DNA from: Acidobacteriota bacterium
GTDB taxonomy: Bacteria > Acidobacteriota > Terriglobia > Acidiferrales > UBA7541
Direction: 5' to 3'
Assembly (NCBI GenBank): GCA_003224145.1
Contig: QHYN01000202.1
Coordinates: forward strand, 1-54,997
DNA: 54,997 nucleotides
Under the pieces are notes generated by a model, which made no database searches, had not been told where the DNA came from, and saw only the letters and a list, made by a program, of their open reading frames with translations. The position numbers and the translations under genes were made by a program. Below are positions 24,101 through 32,079 of this stretch, one piece after another (within the stretch, counting starts at the first letter, position 1; each line of letters starts with the position of its first letter).

Positions 24101-26214
24101 CCAGTAGCGCCGCCACCCTCACCGTCAACGCCATTACACTTGTGGCGCCCTCGATCACCACGCAGCCAACCAGCCAGACCGTCACGGCCGGCCAAACGGC
24201 CTCCTTCAGCGTAGCCGCCACAGGGACTGCCCCGCTCAGCTATCAGTGGAACAAGAACGGTACGGCTGTCTCGGGGGCGACTTCGTCCAGCTACACCACC
24301 CCAGCCACAAGCAGTTCTGACAACGGGGCGCAGTTCACGGTGGTGGTCGGCAATACGGCCGGAAGTGTGACCAGCAGCGCCGCCACCCTCACTGTGAATG
24401 CCGCTACCTACCTGCTCAGCGTGAGTCCAACGAGTTTGAGTTTTGGGAACATAAACCCAGGTGCCAGCAGCACTCTCGCTGTTACGCTCACCAACTCCGG
24501 CAATTCCAACGTCACGATTTCGAACGTCAGCATTTCTGGTGCGGGCTTCAATGCCAGCGGAGTGTCCACTGGAACGGGTCTGACTCCCGGACAAACCGCG
24601 GCTCTGAATGTGACCTTTGCTCCAGCAGCGACAGGGAGTGTGACGGGCAGTGTTACGGTCACTAGCAATGCGACGAATTCGCCGACGACCATCGCCCTCT
24701 CTGGAAGCGGTATCCAAGCGACGTTCACTGCTTGGGTGGTGCCTGGTCTGGTCCGAGTGGGGCAGACGGACGCTCCCGGCACGACCTCTTCCATCGCTCT
24801 GTCCGGCGCGCGCGGTGAAACCGTGGACGCTCAGGTCATCGTCCAGGGCCTCGCTGGGGGCTTGAGCAACGTGAACTTGAGCGCCTCCGCGCTCACCGGG
24901 CCTAACGGTGTGACCATCCCGGCCTCCAGCTTCGTCCTTTACCGCGAATACTATGTGACAGTTCAGGGCAGCTTTAACGCAGGTGGAAATAACCAGCCCT
25001 TAGGTGCAGGTACTTATCCCGAGCCGTTGATCCCCTTCGTTGACCCAGAAACCGGTGCAGCACTGAGCGGCAGCCTGCAAGCGGTTCCGGCTACTATAGC
25101 CGCCAATCAGAACCAGCCGTTTTGGATTGATCTGAATATCCCCAGGGGCGCCACCACTGTGCCTCCCGGAACGTATACCGGAAGGATCGCGGTCACCAGC
25201 AACCAAGGGAACATCGCCGTTCCTGTGACGCTTACCCTCTGGAATTTCGAGCTGCCCTTGAAACCGTCGGAGCTGACAATGTTCACCACCTGGGTGAATA
25301 CCGGCAGTCCCACAAATGCACAGCAGCAAGCCTTGGCCCAAAACAGAGTCTTCAATTTGAATTATTCGTCCTCGCAGGCGTCTACCTTCCAGTCGCAGTG
25401 GGGCTTGAACCGAGCCGATTTAGGTGGGACGTTCGGTTACAATTTCGTCCAATGCAATGGGTCATTAAATGATCCCATCCCTTCGCAGTCCGCGATCGCC
25501 AGTGCTGCCTCTGCCTATCCTGCTGGATTGCCTCTGGAGCTCTTTGTTTCTGACGAAACCATCGGTTGCTCCGCGGCCTGGCCGAACATCCGAACCATTG
25601 CCAACAACGCACACGCAGCGGGCGTAAAGATCCTCGATACCGTTCCCCCAAATAGCAATCTCTTCAACTATGTGGACTACTGGGTCATTCTTCCGGTCAA
25701 CTGGCCCAGTAGCTTCGCGGGCGTTCCAGGAACGTTTTGGTCCTACACCTCCTGTAACGTGGGCAATGGCAGCAACCCGCGATGGGATATCGATTTCGCT
25801 CCGATCAACGAACGCCTCCAGGCGGGCTTTCTGAATCAGACCCAGGGAGCCACCGGCTTGCTGTACTACGCGGTGGACCGCTGGAACTCTGGAGATAGTC
25901 TGACGTCATGGAACAGTCTTAACACCTGCGGTTGTGGTTGCGGCGTTCCGGGCTCTGGAGACGGAATAATGCTCTATCCGCCGAGTCCGATCGGCTCAAG
26001 CGAAGCGGCGCCCGGCATACGGCTGAAGAACATCCGTGACGGCATTCAAGATTATGAATACGCCCAGATTCTCAAGAACCTCGGGCAAGTGCCGTTCCTG
26101 AACTCCGTCATCGTGCCCATCGCCACAAGCTTTACGAACTGGACTCACGACCCCACCGCGCTTGAAAATGCGCGGCAGCAATTGGGGCAACAACTTCATC
26201 TGCTCCATCCGTAG
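21175..26214 (+). CDS. Giant surface lipoprotein: FnIII-like, Ig repeats, LamG, HYDIN-like and DUF4091
   Basis: A 1679-residue exported protein. The N-terminus has a hydrophobic stretch ending in the lipobox ITGC (Cys46). Domains in order: an FnIII-like module (about 60-150), a carboxypeptidase-regulatory-like module (151-232) and five Ig-like repeats of about 88 residues (236-677), each with TQPxSQTVTAGQTATF and a PLSYQWxKNG core. These are followed by a LamG/concanavalin-like domain (678-900), two more Ig repeats (902-1077), an ASPM/SPD-2/HYDIN-like module (1079-1182) and a DUF4091 region (about 1186-1679). DUF4091 is associated with glycoside-hydrolase-like proteins, so a polysaccharide-binding or -cleaving role at the cell surface is likely. 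A terminator follows. Confidence 0.85.
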   Translation: MAIASSRSLNRRGRHLSKPVCSCSSFLGEVFLLLASLAPLGAITGCSGLVSGSSTNPPPSTLSITNVQATSTTTYTTQIAWTTNVAANSIVDYGTTTSYGFSTPLDLTMVTSHQVTVSGLAAGTTYYYQVQSTDSKNNNGKSGGHRFATAGVSISGTITPTKGGSGATVTLSGTSSATTTANGSGAYTFTGLASGSYGVTPSNAGYSYTPTNQNVTLTTLNMTGVNFSATGTALAPTITTQPVNQTVTAGQIASFNVAATGTAPLGYQWNKNGTAVSGATSSSYTTPATSSSDNGAQFTVVVSNTAGSVTSNAAALTVSAAPVAPSITAQPASQTVTAGQTASFNVAATGTAPLSYQWNKNGTAVLGATSLSYTTPATSSSDNGAQFTVVVSNTAGSVTSSAATLTVNAAPLAPSITTQPASQTVTAGQTATFTVVATGTAPLSYQWQKNSGNIAGATSSSYTTPATTTADSGSTFAVVVSNSAGTATSSAATLTVNPAPVAPTITTQSANQTVTAGQTATFTVVATGTAPLGYQWQKNGANLAGATSASYTTPATTTADSGSTFRVMVTNTAGTATSSAATLTVNPAPVAPAITTQPVSQTVTAGQTATFSVTATGTAPLTYQWQKNGVAISGASSASYTTPATTTSDSGTQFTVAISNGVGTVISSAASLSVNPLLPTAAYAFNEGSGNTTLDASGNGNSGTLSGPSWTTAGHYANALSFNGTNAYVEAANSNSLNPGTAATFSAWVYMLAANADISSVINKWSQTIDDEYLFGLDSSNRLNFSWQTTGGNTWGQPSYYIVTGNSQVPLSTWTYITVVRNGPAVSFYINGSLDATFSAAADTNPFRSGINTLRIGGQNRGGMVRVLNGTIDEVRMYNQALTPAQIQSDMNTPISTPPVPPLITSQPVNQSVLVGQTATFSVTATGTAPLSYQWQKNGNAISGATSSSYTTPATSTSDNGTQFTVVVSNSAGSVTSSAATLTVNAITLVAPSITTQPTSQTVTAGQTASFSVAATGTAPLSYQWNKNGTAVSGATSSSYTTPATSSSDNGAQFTVVVGNTAGSVTSSAATLTVNAATYLLSVSPTSLSFGNINPGASSTLAVTLTNSGNSNVTISNVSISGAGFNASGVSTGTGLTPGQTAALNVTFAPAATGSVTGSVTVTSNATNSPTTIALSGSGIQATFTAWVVPGLVRVGQTDAPGTTSSIALSGARGETVDAQVIVQGLAGGLSNVNLSASALTGPNGVTIPASSFVLYREYYVTVQGSFNAGGNNQPLGAGTYPEPLIPFVDPETGAALSGSLQAVPATIAANQNQPFWIDLNIPRGATTVPPGTYTGRIAVTSNQGNIAVPVTLTLWNFELPLKPSELTMFTTWVNTGSPTNAQQQALAQNRVFNLNYSSSQASTFQSQWGLNRADLGGTFGYNFVQCNGSLNDPIPSQSAIASAASAYPAGLPLELFVSDETIGCSAAWPNIRTIANNAHAAGVKILDTVPPNSNLFNYVDYWVILPVNWPSSFAGVPGTFWSYTSCNVGNGSNPRWDIDFAPINERLQAGFLNQTQGATGLLYYAVDRWNSGDSLTSWNSLNTCGCGCGVPGSGDGIMLYPPSPIGSSEAAPGIRLKNIRDGIQDYEYAQILKNLGQVPFLNSVIVPIATSFTNWTHDPTALENARQQLGQQLHLLHP
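21945..22080 (+). repeat. Near-identical Ig-repeat DNA block, copy 1
   Basis: This 136-base block encodes the Ig core GTAPLGYQWNKNGTAV onwards. It recurs with only a few changes at 22212-22347 and 24214-24349 in the same gene. Such DNA-level identity, beyond what protein conservation needs, suggests recent duplication or gene conversion. Confidence 0.75.
22212..22347 (+). repeat. Near-identical Ig-repeat DNA block, copy 2
   Basis: Second copy of the 136-base block at 21945-22080, in the adjacent Ig repeat. Confidence 0.75.
24214..24349 (+). repeat. Near-identical Ig-repeat DNA block, copy 3
   Basis: Third copy of the 136-base block, located about 1.9 kb away beyond the LamG-like domain, while the intervening Ig repeats are more diverged. 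Confidence 0.75.
24730..26205 (+). repeat. Inverted paralogous DUF4091 segment, left copy
   Basis: This segment encodes the C-terminal DUF4091 region of the giant lipoprotein. It is strongly similar, about three quarters identical at protein level by eye, to the gene at 30012-31625 on the opposite strand. The two copies flank the genes at 26293-29903 in inverted orientation. Confidence 0.75.
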
Positions 26215-26230
26215 CTGAATGGCTGTGGCG

Positions 26231-26252
26231 CGAGCCGCCGCTCGTTCTTCTT
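26231..26252 (+). terminator. Rho-independent terminator after the giant lipoprotein gene
   Basis: CGAGC (26231-26235), loop CGCC, GCTCG (26240-26244), then TTCTTCTT. It lies 16 bases after the TAG stop. Confidence 0.6.
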
Positions 26253-26292
26253 AGCCCCCTGCACACTCCGCGCGTGCTCGTGCCGAGATGGA

Positions 26293-27333
26293 CTAATTGG
26301 CATCAGCGCCCAATTCGGGCCTCGTGGCAGCACAAGTTGCGGCGGGCTCCCTATGCGGCTGAATCGAACTGCAGGGCTGTTTAGCGGCTACTTTTGACAG
26401 GAATTCGCTGGCAAGCTGCCCCATGGTCAGGCACCGTACGTCTCCGTTGCGCACAAGGATTCCAAGCTCGTCGAGAAAGCGCGCGACGACGTTTTCAAGC
26501 CGCGGCCACTCTGCATAAAGGTTCTCCGGGTGGAACCAAACGTGGAAGACTCCCGCGTTACGACGAACGCGTTCCAGTCCTTTTCTTAGCCGCCGCAAGC
26601 GACTGGAATCGGGAATGTACTTGCGCCAACCGGCTGCATAACGAATCAAGAGAGAACCTGGAATGGAGACCAAACCTCCTTTGAGCGACGGCTCAATCAT
26701 GCACGGCGATAGTCCGAGGAAATCGGCCCATATCATGCCAAGGCCTGTAAGCGTTTCGCTGGCGAATCGAACCGGCAACTCATCTATATCGCGGAAGCAG
26801 GTGAACCCTGCATCGCGGAGCTCGCGGAGGTAAGCAACGGAATTGCGCGGGAAGACGAAGCTCGTTGTTGCGATTCCCAATTCTTTCGCGGTTTGGACAC
26901 AGTGGACGTATTCAGCGACGGCTCGTTCTCGCGTCATGCCCGCCAATCCAAAGGGGACGTGCGAAAACGAGTGAAATCCTATTTCCTGCTCCGGCTTTGC
27001 CCGCCGGATCATGTCCACCAGGCGTGCGCCGAACCACTCCGGATGAGTCAGCTCGTCACCTGCCCTGGGGACATACGTAAACCAAGGCTTCGAGAAATGT
27101 GGATAGCGGACCTCTGGCAAACCGGAAACGTCAGGCAAGGACGGGCGCATCATCGCACCAACCACCGCCCAAGTTGCCGATAAGCGGTTGCGAGTAAGAT
27201 GATTCAGCAACTTGGGCGCGCCGACGTCGTGGGTCCACCGGGCCATCTTCAGCAGATGGTCATCAAATGAGAGATCGAACATGCCCCAACTGAGTTCTAG
27301 ATCCAAACTGATGACGACTGTCGGCTCGGTCAT
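26293..27333 (-). CDS. NodB-type polysaccharide deacetylase
   Basis: A 346-residue protein of the carbohydrate esterase 4 type. Motif 1 is SLDLELSWG (Asp11, with Glu13 where the classical TFDD has a second Asp), and motif 2 is HSFSH (121-125), the zinc-ligand HSxxH. TSFVFPRNS near 155 is the motif 3 position. A C-terminal FHVWFHPENL segment gives the late histidine motif. No signal peptide is seen, so it may act on a lipid-linked or nucleotide-linked intermediate in the cytoplasm. It is the last gene of the minus-strand polysaccharide locus, 36 bases after the ATP-grasp gene, and ends about 80 bases from the convergent lipoprotein gene. Confidence 0.85.
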   Translation of the reverse strand: MTEPTVVISLDLELSWGMFDLSFDDHLLKMARWTHDVGAPKLLNHLTRNRLSATWAVVGAMMRPSLPDVSGLPEVRYPHFSKPWFTYVPRAGDELTHPEWFGARLVDMIRRAKPEQEIGFHSFSHVPFGLAGMTRERAVAEYVHCVQTAKELGIATTSFVFPRNSVAYLRELRDAGFTCFRDIDELPVRFASETLTGLGMIWADFLGLSPCMIEPSLKGGLVSIPGSLLIRYAAGWRKYIPDSSRLRRLRKGLERVRRNAGVFHVWFHPENLYAEWPRLENVVARFLDELGILVRNGDVRCLTMGQLASEFLSKVAAKQPCSSIQPHREPAATCAATRPELGADAN

Positions 27334-27369
27334 GACTTTCAGCTCTGAACCAGAGAAATGTGCGGATTC

Positions 27370-28608
27370 CTATCGAATTGGGCCTGGACCGTCACTCAGA
27401 CCTTCCACTCTTTTCAGTGGGAGACCTTCGCGAAGGCTTTTGTATCCGTTGCACAAGTGCTTGTAGGCGAACAACGGCAGATCCAGCAATCCGGGTAAGG
27501 GATCGTCGAGAGCCATAACGGAGAATTCAACGGGGCTGCGGAGAGATCGCCAGTATTCCCCAGGACTTAAACGACCACGCAAAATCAGGTGAATAGCGGC
27601 CGGGAAATCCGTACTCATGCGGATCCAGCGAACGCCTGTACGCGCAGTTTGTTCCGGCACAGACTTGCCGGTGGTCATTTGCCACAAGAGATAGGGAAAG
27701 TCCGTGCCGGCACGAGCGCCTAGCGTCGCCCAGGTCCAAAGCCTTGGATTGATGTCCAGAAGCTTGTAGCACCCGTTTCGGGCGTCCAGCTTGTACTCCA
27801 CCTCAACAAGGCCGGTGTACCGGATGGCCGCCAATAAATGGCGTGAAGGCGCCACGATCTCAGGCACGTCCAGAGTTTCAACAAAGGAACTGGAGTAGCC
27901 AAAGTCAACCGGATACTGTCGCGTCCTCCGCGCGGTGAGGGACACGATCGGTTTTCCGTCGCGGCACAGCGCTGCGTACGAAAATTGCGCCTCGCCGCCG
28001 CCGGGTATCATCTCTTGAACGAGAATCAGCTCCGTGGAAATCAGTTCACGGGCCTCGCGATAGCGCGCCAGGAGTTCTTCGCGATCGGCCGCGGGCCAAG
28101 CTTTGTCCGAGGTAAACCGATTCATGATGGCGTGTGTTGCCGGTTTCAGGATGACGGGAAAGTTAAGGTCAGCGGCTGCAAGGTCCGCTTCCGTGGCGGG
28201 ATAAATCGTCGACGGATAGTCAACTTGTTGGTCAGCCGCCAGCCGGTAGGTGAGGCGCTTATCGTAAGCCCAGCGCAGACTTTCCCAGGCAGGCGTCGAT
28301 ACGCGGAAGCGGCTCGAGAGCACCGCATGGAATTTCGACAGCAAAGCGGCAGACTCGTCGCTGGTGGGGAACAACACCCATTGATCAAGCCCGTAGCGTT
28401 CGGCGACCTCCAAGAGGTACGCAGCTTGACCCTCATCTTGCAGATTTGGCCACGGCAAGGTGCGTCGCGTGTAGCGGGAAAAACTCGCTAGCTCTATATT
28501 TGGCGGGCTGGCTACCCAGACGGGCACGCCACAGCGGCCCAGGCTCCTAGCTATGGAAAGGCCGTTGAGGTTGCCGCCGATGACCAGTGCGCCAATGGTT
28601 TCAGTCAT
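27370..28608 (-). CDS. ATP-grasp family carboxylate-amine/thiol ligase
   Basis: The 412-residue protein opens with a Rossmann-like preATP-grasp fold (ALVIGGNLNGLSIARSLGRCGVPVWV). The central ATP-grasp region has VILKPA, LVQEMIPGGGEAQFSYAAL and VEVEYKLDARNGCYKLLDINPRLW; the last carries the Glu and Asn metal ligands. The layout resembles D-aspartate-ligase-like and carbamoyl-phosphate-synthase-like ATP-grasp proteins found in polysaccharide loci. It should join a carboxylate to an amine, perhaps adding an amino acid or acyl group to a sugar exposed by the adjacent deacetylase; that link is inference. It lies 62 bases after the FAD oxidoreductase gene. Confidence 0.8.
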   Translation of the reverse strand: MTETIGALVIGGNLNGLSIARSLGRCGVPVWVASPPNIELASFSRYTRRTLPWPNLQDEGQAAYLLEVAERYGLDQWVLFPTSDESAALLSKFHAVLSSRFRVSTPAWESLRWAYDKRLTYRLAADQQVDYPSTIYPATEADLAAADLNFPVILKPATHAIMNRFTSDKAWPAADREELLARYREARELISTELILVQEMIPGGGEAQFSYAALCRDGKPIVSLTARRTRQYPVDFGYSSSFVETLDVPEIVAPSRHLLAAIRYTGLVEVEYKLDARNGCYKLLDINPRLWTWATLGARAGTDFPYLLWQMTTGKSVPEQTARTGVRWIRMSTDFPAAIHLILRGRLSPGEYWRSLRSPVEFSVMALDDPLPGLLDLPLFAYKHLCNGYKSLREGLPLKRVEGLSDGPGPIR

Positions 28609-28670
28609 GGAAGAAGCGGCGCATCGTTGCTGGCCGCGTGCCGTTCGCTGTGTTTCATTGGAGGACAGAA

Positions 28671-29903
28671 TTATCCGAGCTCCGCGATGAGAGGTTCGCG
28701 GACCATAACCCGATCACTGGTAGCTTTCCCGGTGATGCACCGTCGCAACGCGCGACCAGCGTAATGGGTCCCAACGACGAATTGCATCAACGCGCCGAAG
28801 CTCCAAACGGCCGGCGCACCAAGGATGTGCAAGTTCGGGACCGAGGTTTCAAAGCCTTCGCGTAGCCGAGGGTACCCTTGGAAGCAGCTTATGGACTGCG
28901 CCAGCTCCGGAGCGAAGAAATCGTATTTGGAGACGTCCACTCGATATCCGGTTCCGAGGAAGACATGGTCGACGGTTCTGTCGGTCCCATTATCCAGCTT
29001 GACTCTGATGCGCTCGCCAGCAGGGGCAGCGGAAACGATGGAACGTCCCAGGCTCATCGGCACATTCTGTAATCGCGCTACCAGCCATCGAGCGCCCGCG
29101 GGCCGGATGGAGCGTTTGCGGAACCAGTCCTGCATCGGGCGGGGGAAGCGCCTGACCAAGTCTGGACGCGCCACAATTTGGCAGATGCCGGCGGGCCCAA
29201 CATCCGTCGGCGCGTAAAGCAGCTTGGAAATTGTGGGACCCAAACTGGAATGAATGGTTCGGGAAACTAGTCCGCCAAGCCAGTGAATCTGGCGCGCGCG
29301 AGCTACGATCTCGACTTGGGCGCCGCTCTCGTGCAGCAGGGCGGCGGACTCCAGCGCGCTCTGACCGCTTCCGATAACCAGCACTTGTTTGCCCGCAAAG
29401 TTTCGGAATTCGCGAGGTTCCGACGTGTGAGACGCCAGCGAGTTCGGGAGACCTGCAAATTCCGGGGGTCGCCAAGCAAACGAGCTGATGCCTGCGGCGA
29501 CCACGACGCGGCGAGCAATAATCGTTTCTCCTTTTTCGAGGATCAGACGGAAACGCTTTGCGTGTTCCTCCACACGGACGATCTTGCGTTGATCGAGGTC
29601 AGGCACCGCACGACTCTGATACCAGGAGCCGTACTCGACGAACCGGTCGAGCAGCACTGGGCTGGAAAACATCTTGCCGCTCGCCGCTCGGAAGGCGTCT
29701 AAGGTCAATGATTGATTCGGATCGGCAATGTGGGACGCGGCCCAGCCGGAGCGCAGCAACATGCCGACGGGCATATTGCGCTGCCAAAAGCACATGGGCT
29801 CGCCGAACGTGCGAACGTCCAGGCCCTTGATGGTGCGGAGGTGCGCAGCCGCGGATAGTCCATAAGGGCCAGCACCGATGATTGCTACGTCACAGCGTGT
29901 CAT
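28671..29903 (-). CDS. FAD/NAD(P)-dependent oxidoreductase of the flavin monooxygenase-like class
   Basis: The 410-residue protein has the FAD fold AIIGAGPYGLSAAAHL (residues 8-23) and a second dinucleotide fold VLVIGSGQSALESAALL for NAD(P)H. A C-terminal DHVFLGTGYRVD serves as the ATG-like segment. MPVGMLLRSGWAAS and WLGGLVSRTIHSS resemble lysine/ornithine N-hydroxylase-type and FMO-type enzymes, so an N-hydroxylation or oxidation of a small substrate is possible. The substrate is unknown. It is co-directional with the ATP-grasp and deacetylase genes and lies about 110 bases after the second DUF4091 gene. Confidence 0.8.
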   Translation of the reverse strand: MTRCDVAIIGAGPYGLSAAAHLRTIKGLDVRTFGEPMCFWQRNMPVGMLLRSGWAASHIADPNQSLTLDAFRAASGKMFSSPVLLDRFVEYGSWYQSRAVPDLDQRKIVRVEEHAKRFRLILEKGETIIARRVVVAAGISSFAWRPPEFAGLPNSLASHTSEPREFRNFAGKQVLVIGSGQSALESAALLHESGAQVEIVARARQIHWLGGLVSRTIHSSLGPTISKLLYAPTDVGPAGICQIVARPDLVRRFPRPMQDWFRKRSIRPAGARWLVARLQNVPMSLGRSIVSAAPAGERIRVKLDNGTDRTVDHVFLGTGYRVDVSKYDFFAPELAQSISCFQGYPRLREGFETSVPNLHILGAPAVWSFGALMQFVVGTHYAGRALRRCITGKATSDRVMVREPLIAELG

Positions 29904-30011
29904 TTCTTCTCCTGTAAATTGAGGCCGTTGGTTGTTGCCAGTCGTGATGGCGGTTTTGCATGAGAGATTTCGACATCAACTGGCGAATAGTTTTTGGAAG
30001 GAGGGATGCAC

Positions 30012-31625
30012 TTATTGCGGAGAAAGTTGATGGAGCTTCTGTCCCAATTGCAAGCGTGCGCCATCCAGAGCGCTGGGGTCGTGAGTCCAATTCGTCCAGC
30101 TCGAAGCAATGGGTGCGATGACGGAGTTTAGGAACGGGACTTGGCCCAGATTATTGAGAATCTGAGCGTATTCGTAATCTTGAATGCCATCACGGATGGC
30201 CTTCAGCCGTATGCCAGGCGCCGCTTCCGTAGAGCCGATCGGCGCTGGTGGATACAGCATGACCCCGTCTGCGGAGCCAGGAACACTACAGGAAGAGGTA
30301 TTCAGGCTGTTCCAGGAAGCCTGCGTATTTCCAGAACTCCATCGGTCTACCGCATAGTAGAGCAAGCCGGTGGCTCCTTGGGTCTGATTCAGAAAGCCCG
30401 CTTGGAGGCGTTCGTTGATCAGAGCGAAATCGATATCCCATCGCGGACTGCTGCCATTGCCCACATTGCAGGAGGTGTAGGACCAAAAACTCCCTGGAAT
30501 GCCGGCGAGGCTACTGGGCCAGTTGACCGGAAGAATGACCCAGTGGTCCACATAGCCGTACAGATTGCTGTCGGGAGGAACCGTATCAAGAATCTTTACG
30601 CCCGCTCCATGGGCGTTGTTGGCAATGGTTCGGATGTTCGGCCAGGCCGCTGAGCAACCAATGGTCTCGTCAGAAACAAAAAGGTCCAGGAGCATTCCAG
30701 CCGGATAGGCGGAGACAGCGTCAGCGATCGCGGATTGCGAAGGGATGGGGTCATTTAGTGACCCGTTGCAACTGACGAAGTTCCAGCCGAAGATCTCTCC
30801 CAGAGAGGAACGGTTCAATCCGTCCGAAGTTTGAAAGGCGGCGGCTTGGCTGGCGGACCAGTTCATGCCGAAAATGCGGTTACGTGTCAAAGCCTGTTGC
30901 TGCGCATTGGTGGGATTACCGGAGTTCGCCCAAAATGCGAAATGCGTCAGCTCCGAAGGTTTCAAGGGCAGCTCGAAATTCCAGAGCGTAACCGTCACAG
31001 GAACGGCGATGCTCCCTTGGTCGCTGGTTACCGCGATGGTTCCAGTATAGGTTCCGGGAGGAACATTGGTGGCGCCCCTGGGGATATTGAGGTCAATCCA
31101 ATACGGCTGGTTTTGGTTGGCGGCAACGGATGCATTGCATGCTTGGAGGGGTGCTCCGCTGCCGCAAAGGGCCGTACCCGTCTCAGGATCAACGAAGGGG
31201 ATCAACGGTTCGGGATAAGTGTCTGGGCCTAAGGGCGGATTGTTTCCCCCTGCGTTGAAACTGCCCTGAACGGTCACATAGTATTCACGGTACAAGACAA
31301 AATTGGATGCCGGGATACTCGCAGCGCCGGGGCCGGTAAGCGCGGAGGCGCTCAAGTTCACGTTGGTCAAGCCACCCGCAAACGCGGTGACGATGATCTG
31401 AGTGTCTACCGTCTCGCCGCGTGCGCCGGATAGATTGATGGAGGAAGTTGTGCCGGGGGCATCGGTCGGCCCCACCCGGACGAGACTAGGAGCTATCCAA
31501 ACAGTGCCCGGCTGGCTCGTCGCGTGGAGCCGCGTCATCCGCGTGCCAAATGCTAAGAAGATCAGGAAGATGACGAGCGCTGCCACCCGAAGCAGGTTTC
31601 TATTGTGAACGAAAGTCTTGCGCAT
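30012..31625 (-). CDS. Exported DUF4091-domain protein
   Basis: The 537-residue protein has an N-terminal signal anchor (LLRVAALVIFLIFLAFGTRM). After about residue 40 it follows the DUF4091 region of the giant lipoprotein almost throughout: RVGPTDAPGTTSSINLSGARG, FVLYREYYVTVQGSFNAGGN, NQPYWIDLNIPRGAT, DETIGCSAAWPNIRTIANNA, and PGIRLKAIRDGIQDYEYAQI. GAGGGACC precedes the ATG. It lacks all Ig, FnIII and LamG modules, so it is a stand-alone version of that domain. DUF4091 occurs in glycoside-hydrolase-like proteins, and its place at the edge of the exopolysaccharide locus fits a polysaccharide-processing role; catalytic residues are not assigned. Confidence 0.82.
   Translation of the reverse strand: MRKTFVHNRNLLRVAALVIFLIFLAFGTRMTRLHATSQPGTVWIAPSLVRVGPTDAPGTTSSINLSGARGETVDTQIIVTAFAGGLTNVNLSASALTGPGAASIPASNFVLYREYYVTVQGSFNAGGNNPPLGPDTYPEPLIPFVDPETGTALCGSGAPLQACNASVAANQNQPYWIDLNIPRGATNVPPGTYTGTIAVTSDQGSIAVPVTVTLWNFELPLKPSELTHFAFWANSGNPTNAQQQALTRNRIFGMNWSASQAAAFQTSDGLNRSSLGEIFGWNFVSCNGSLNDPIPSQSAIADAVSAYPAGMLLDLFVSDETIGCSAAWPNIRTIANNAHGAGVKILDTVPPDSNLYGYVDHWVILPVNWPSSLAGIPGSFWSYTSCNVGNGSSPRWDIDFALINERLQAGFLNQTQGATGLLYYAVDRWSSGNTQASWNSLNTSSCSVPGSADGVMLYPPAPIGSTEAAPGIRLKAIRDGIQDYEYAQILNNLGQVPFLNSVIAPIASSWTNWTHDPSALDGARLQLGQKLHQLSPQ
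30025..31510 (-). repeat. Inverted paralogous DUF4091 segment, right copy
   Basis: Opposite-strand counterpart of 24730-26205. Stretches such as AACGTGAACTTGAGCGCCTC are identical in both copies, so this is homology at DNA level as well. Confidence 0.72.
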
Positions 31626-32079
31626 TACAGGTCCCTCGTTTCGACTGCTTGCTTTATCGCAGCAGCTAGTTTTCGGGTTGGGCGAAGAATAGACAGAGGT
31701 TCAATCCCTTAGCGGCTGGGACATCGGTAAGCTGATTTTCCGACGATTACCTCAACCCTCTCGGTTTGTTTTGCTGTGATATTTCCAGCGCGCAGCTACG
31801 CTGGCGGGTGTATTCCAGTTTGCTCGGCGAGCACTTCTGCGTTAGCTAGCCCACCGTTTGACATTGTGTTAGCTCCTTCTGACTAAACGGCCGTGTGATT
31901 TGAGCATGAGATTAGGACCAGAGTGAAACAACGGCCTTTCCAGTTCTCTTGAACGTTTTTGGTTCTATCAAATTACGACTGCCAGGAACCCTTTGTGGAA
32001 TCCTTCAGTTGAGACCAAAGCTCGCCCGTCGCAACCGGCGGCCGCTTCTTGCCTGGTTGGTGCCTTTTCGCGAGCCGCC
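31626..32079. other. Gap inside the exopolysaccharide locus
   Basis: These 454 bases hold no credible gene, terminator or known RNA. They probably contain the promoter of the DUF4091 gene and separate the glycosyltransferase block from the accessory block. Overlapping open frames on the plus strand here are the shadow of the glycosyltransferase gene. Confidence 0.45.

Noticed and set aside
21880-24405. CRISPR-like regular repeats
   Set aside because: The periodicity is about 265 bases and in frame with Ig-like protein repeats; there are no short identical repeats with unique spacers.
24730-31510. Composite transposon bounded by the inverted DUF4091 copies
   Set aside because: The repeats are protein-coding paralogues without transposase, terminal repeats or target-site duplications that I can see.
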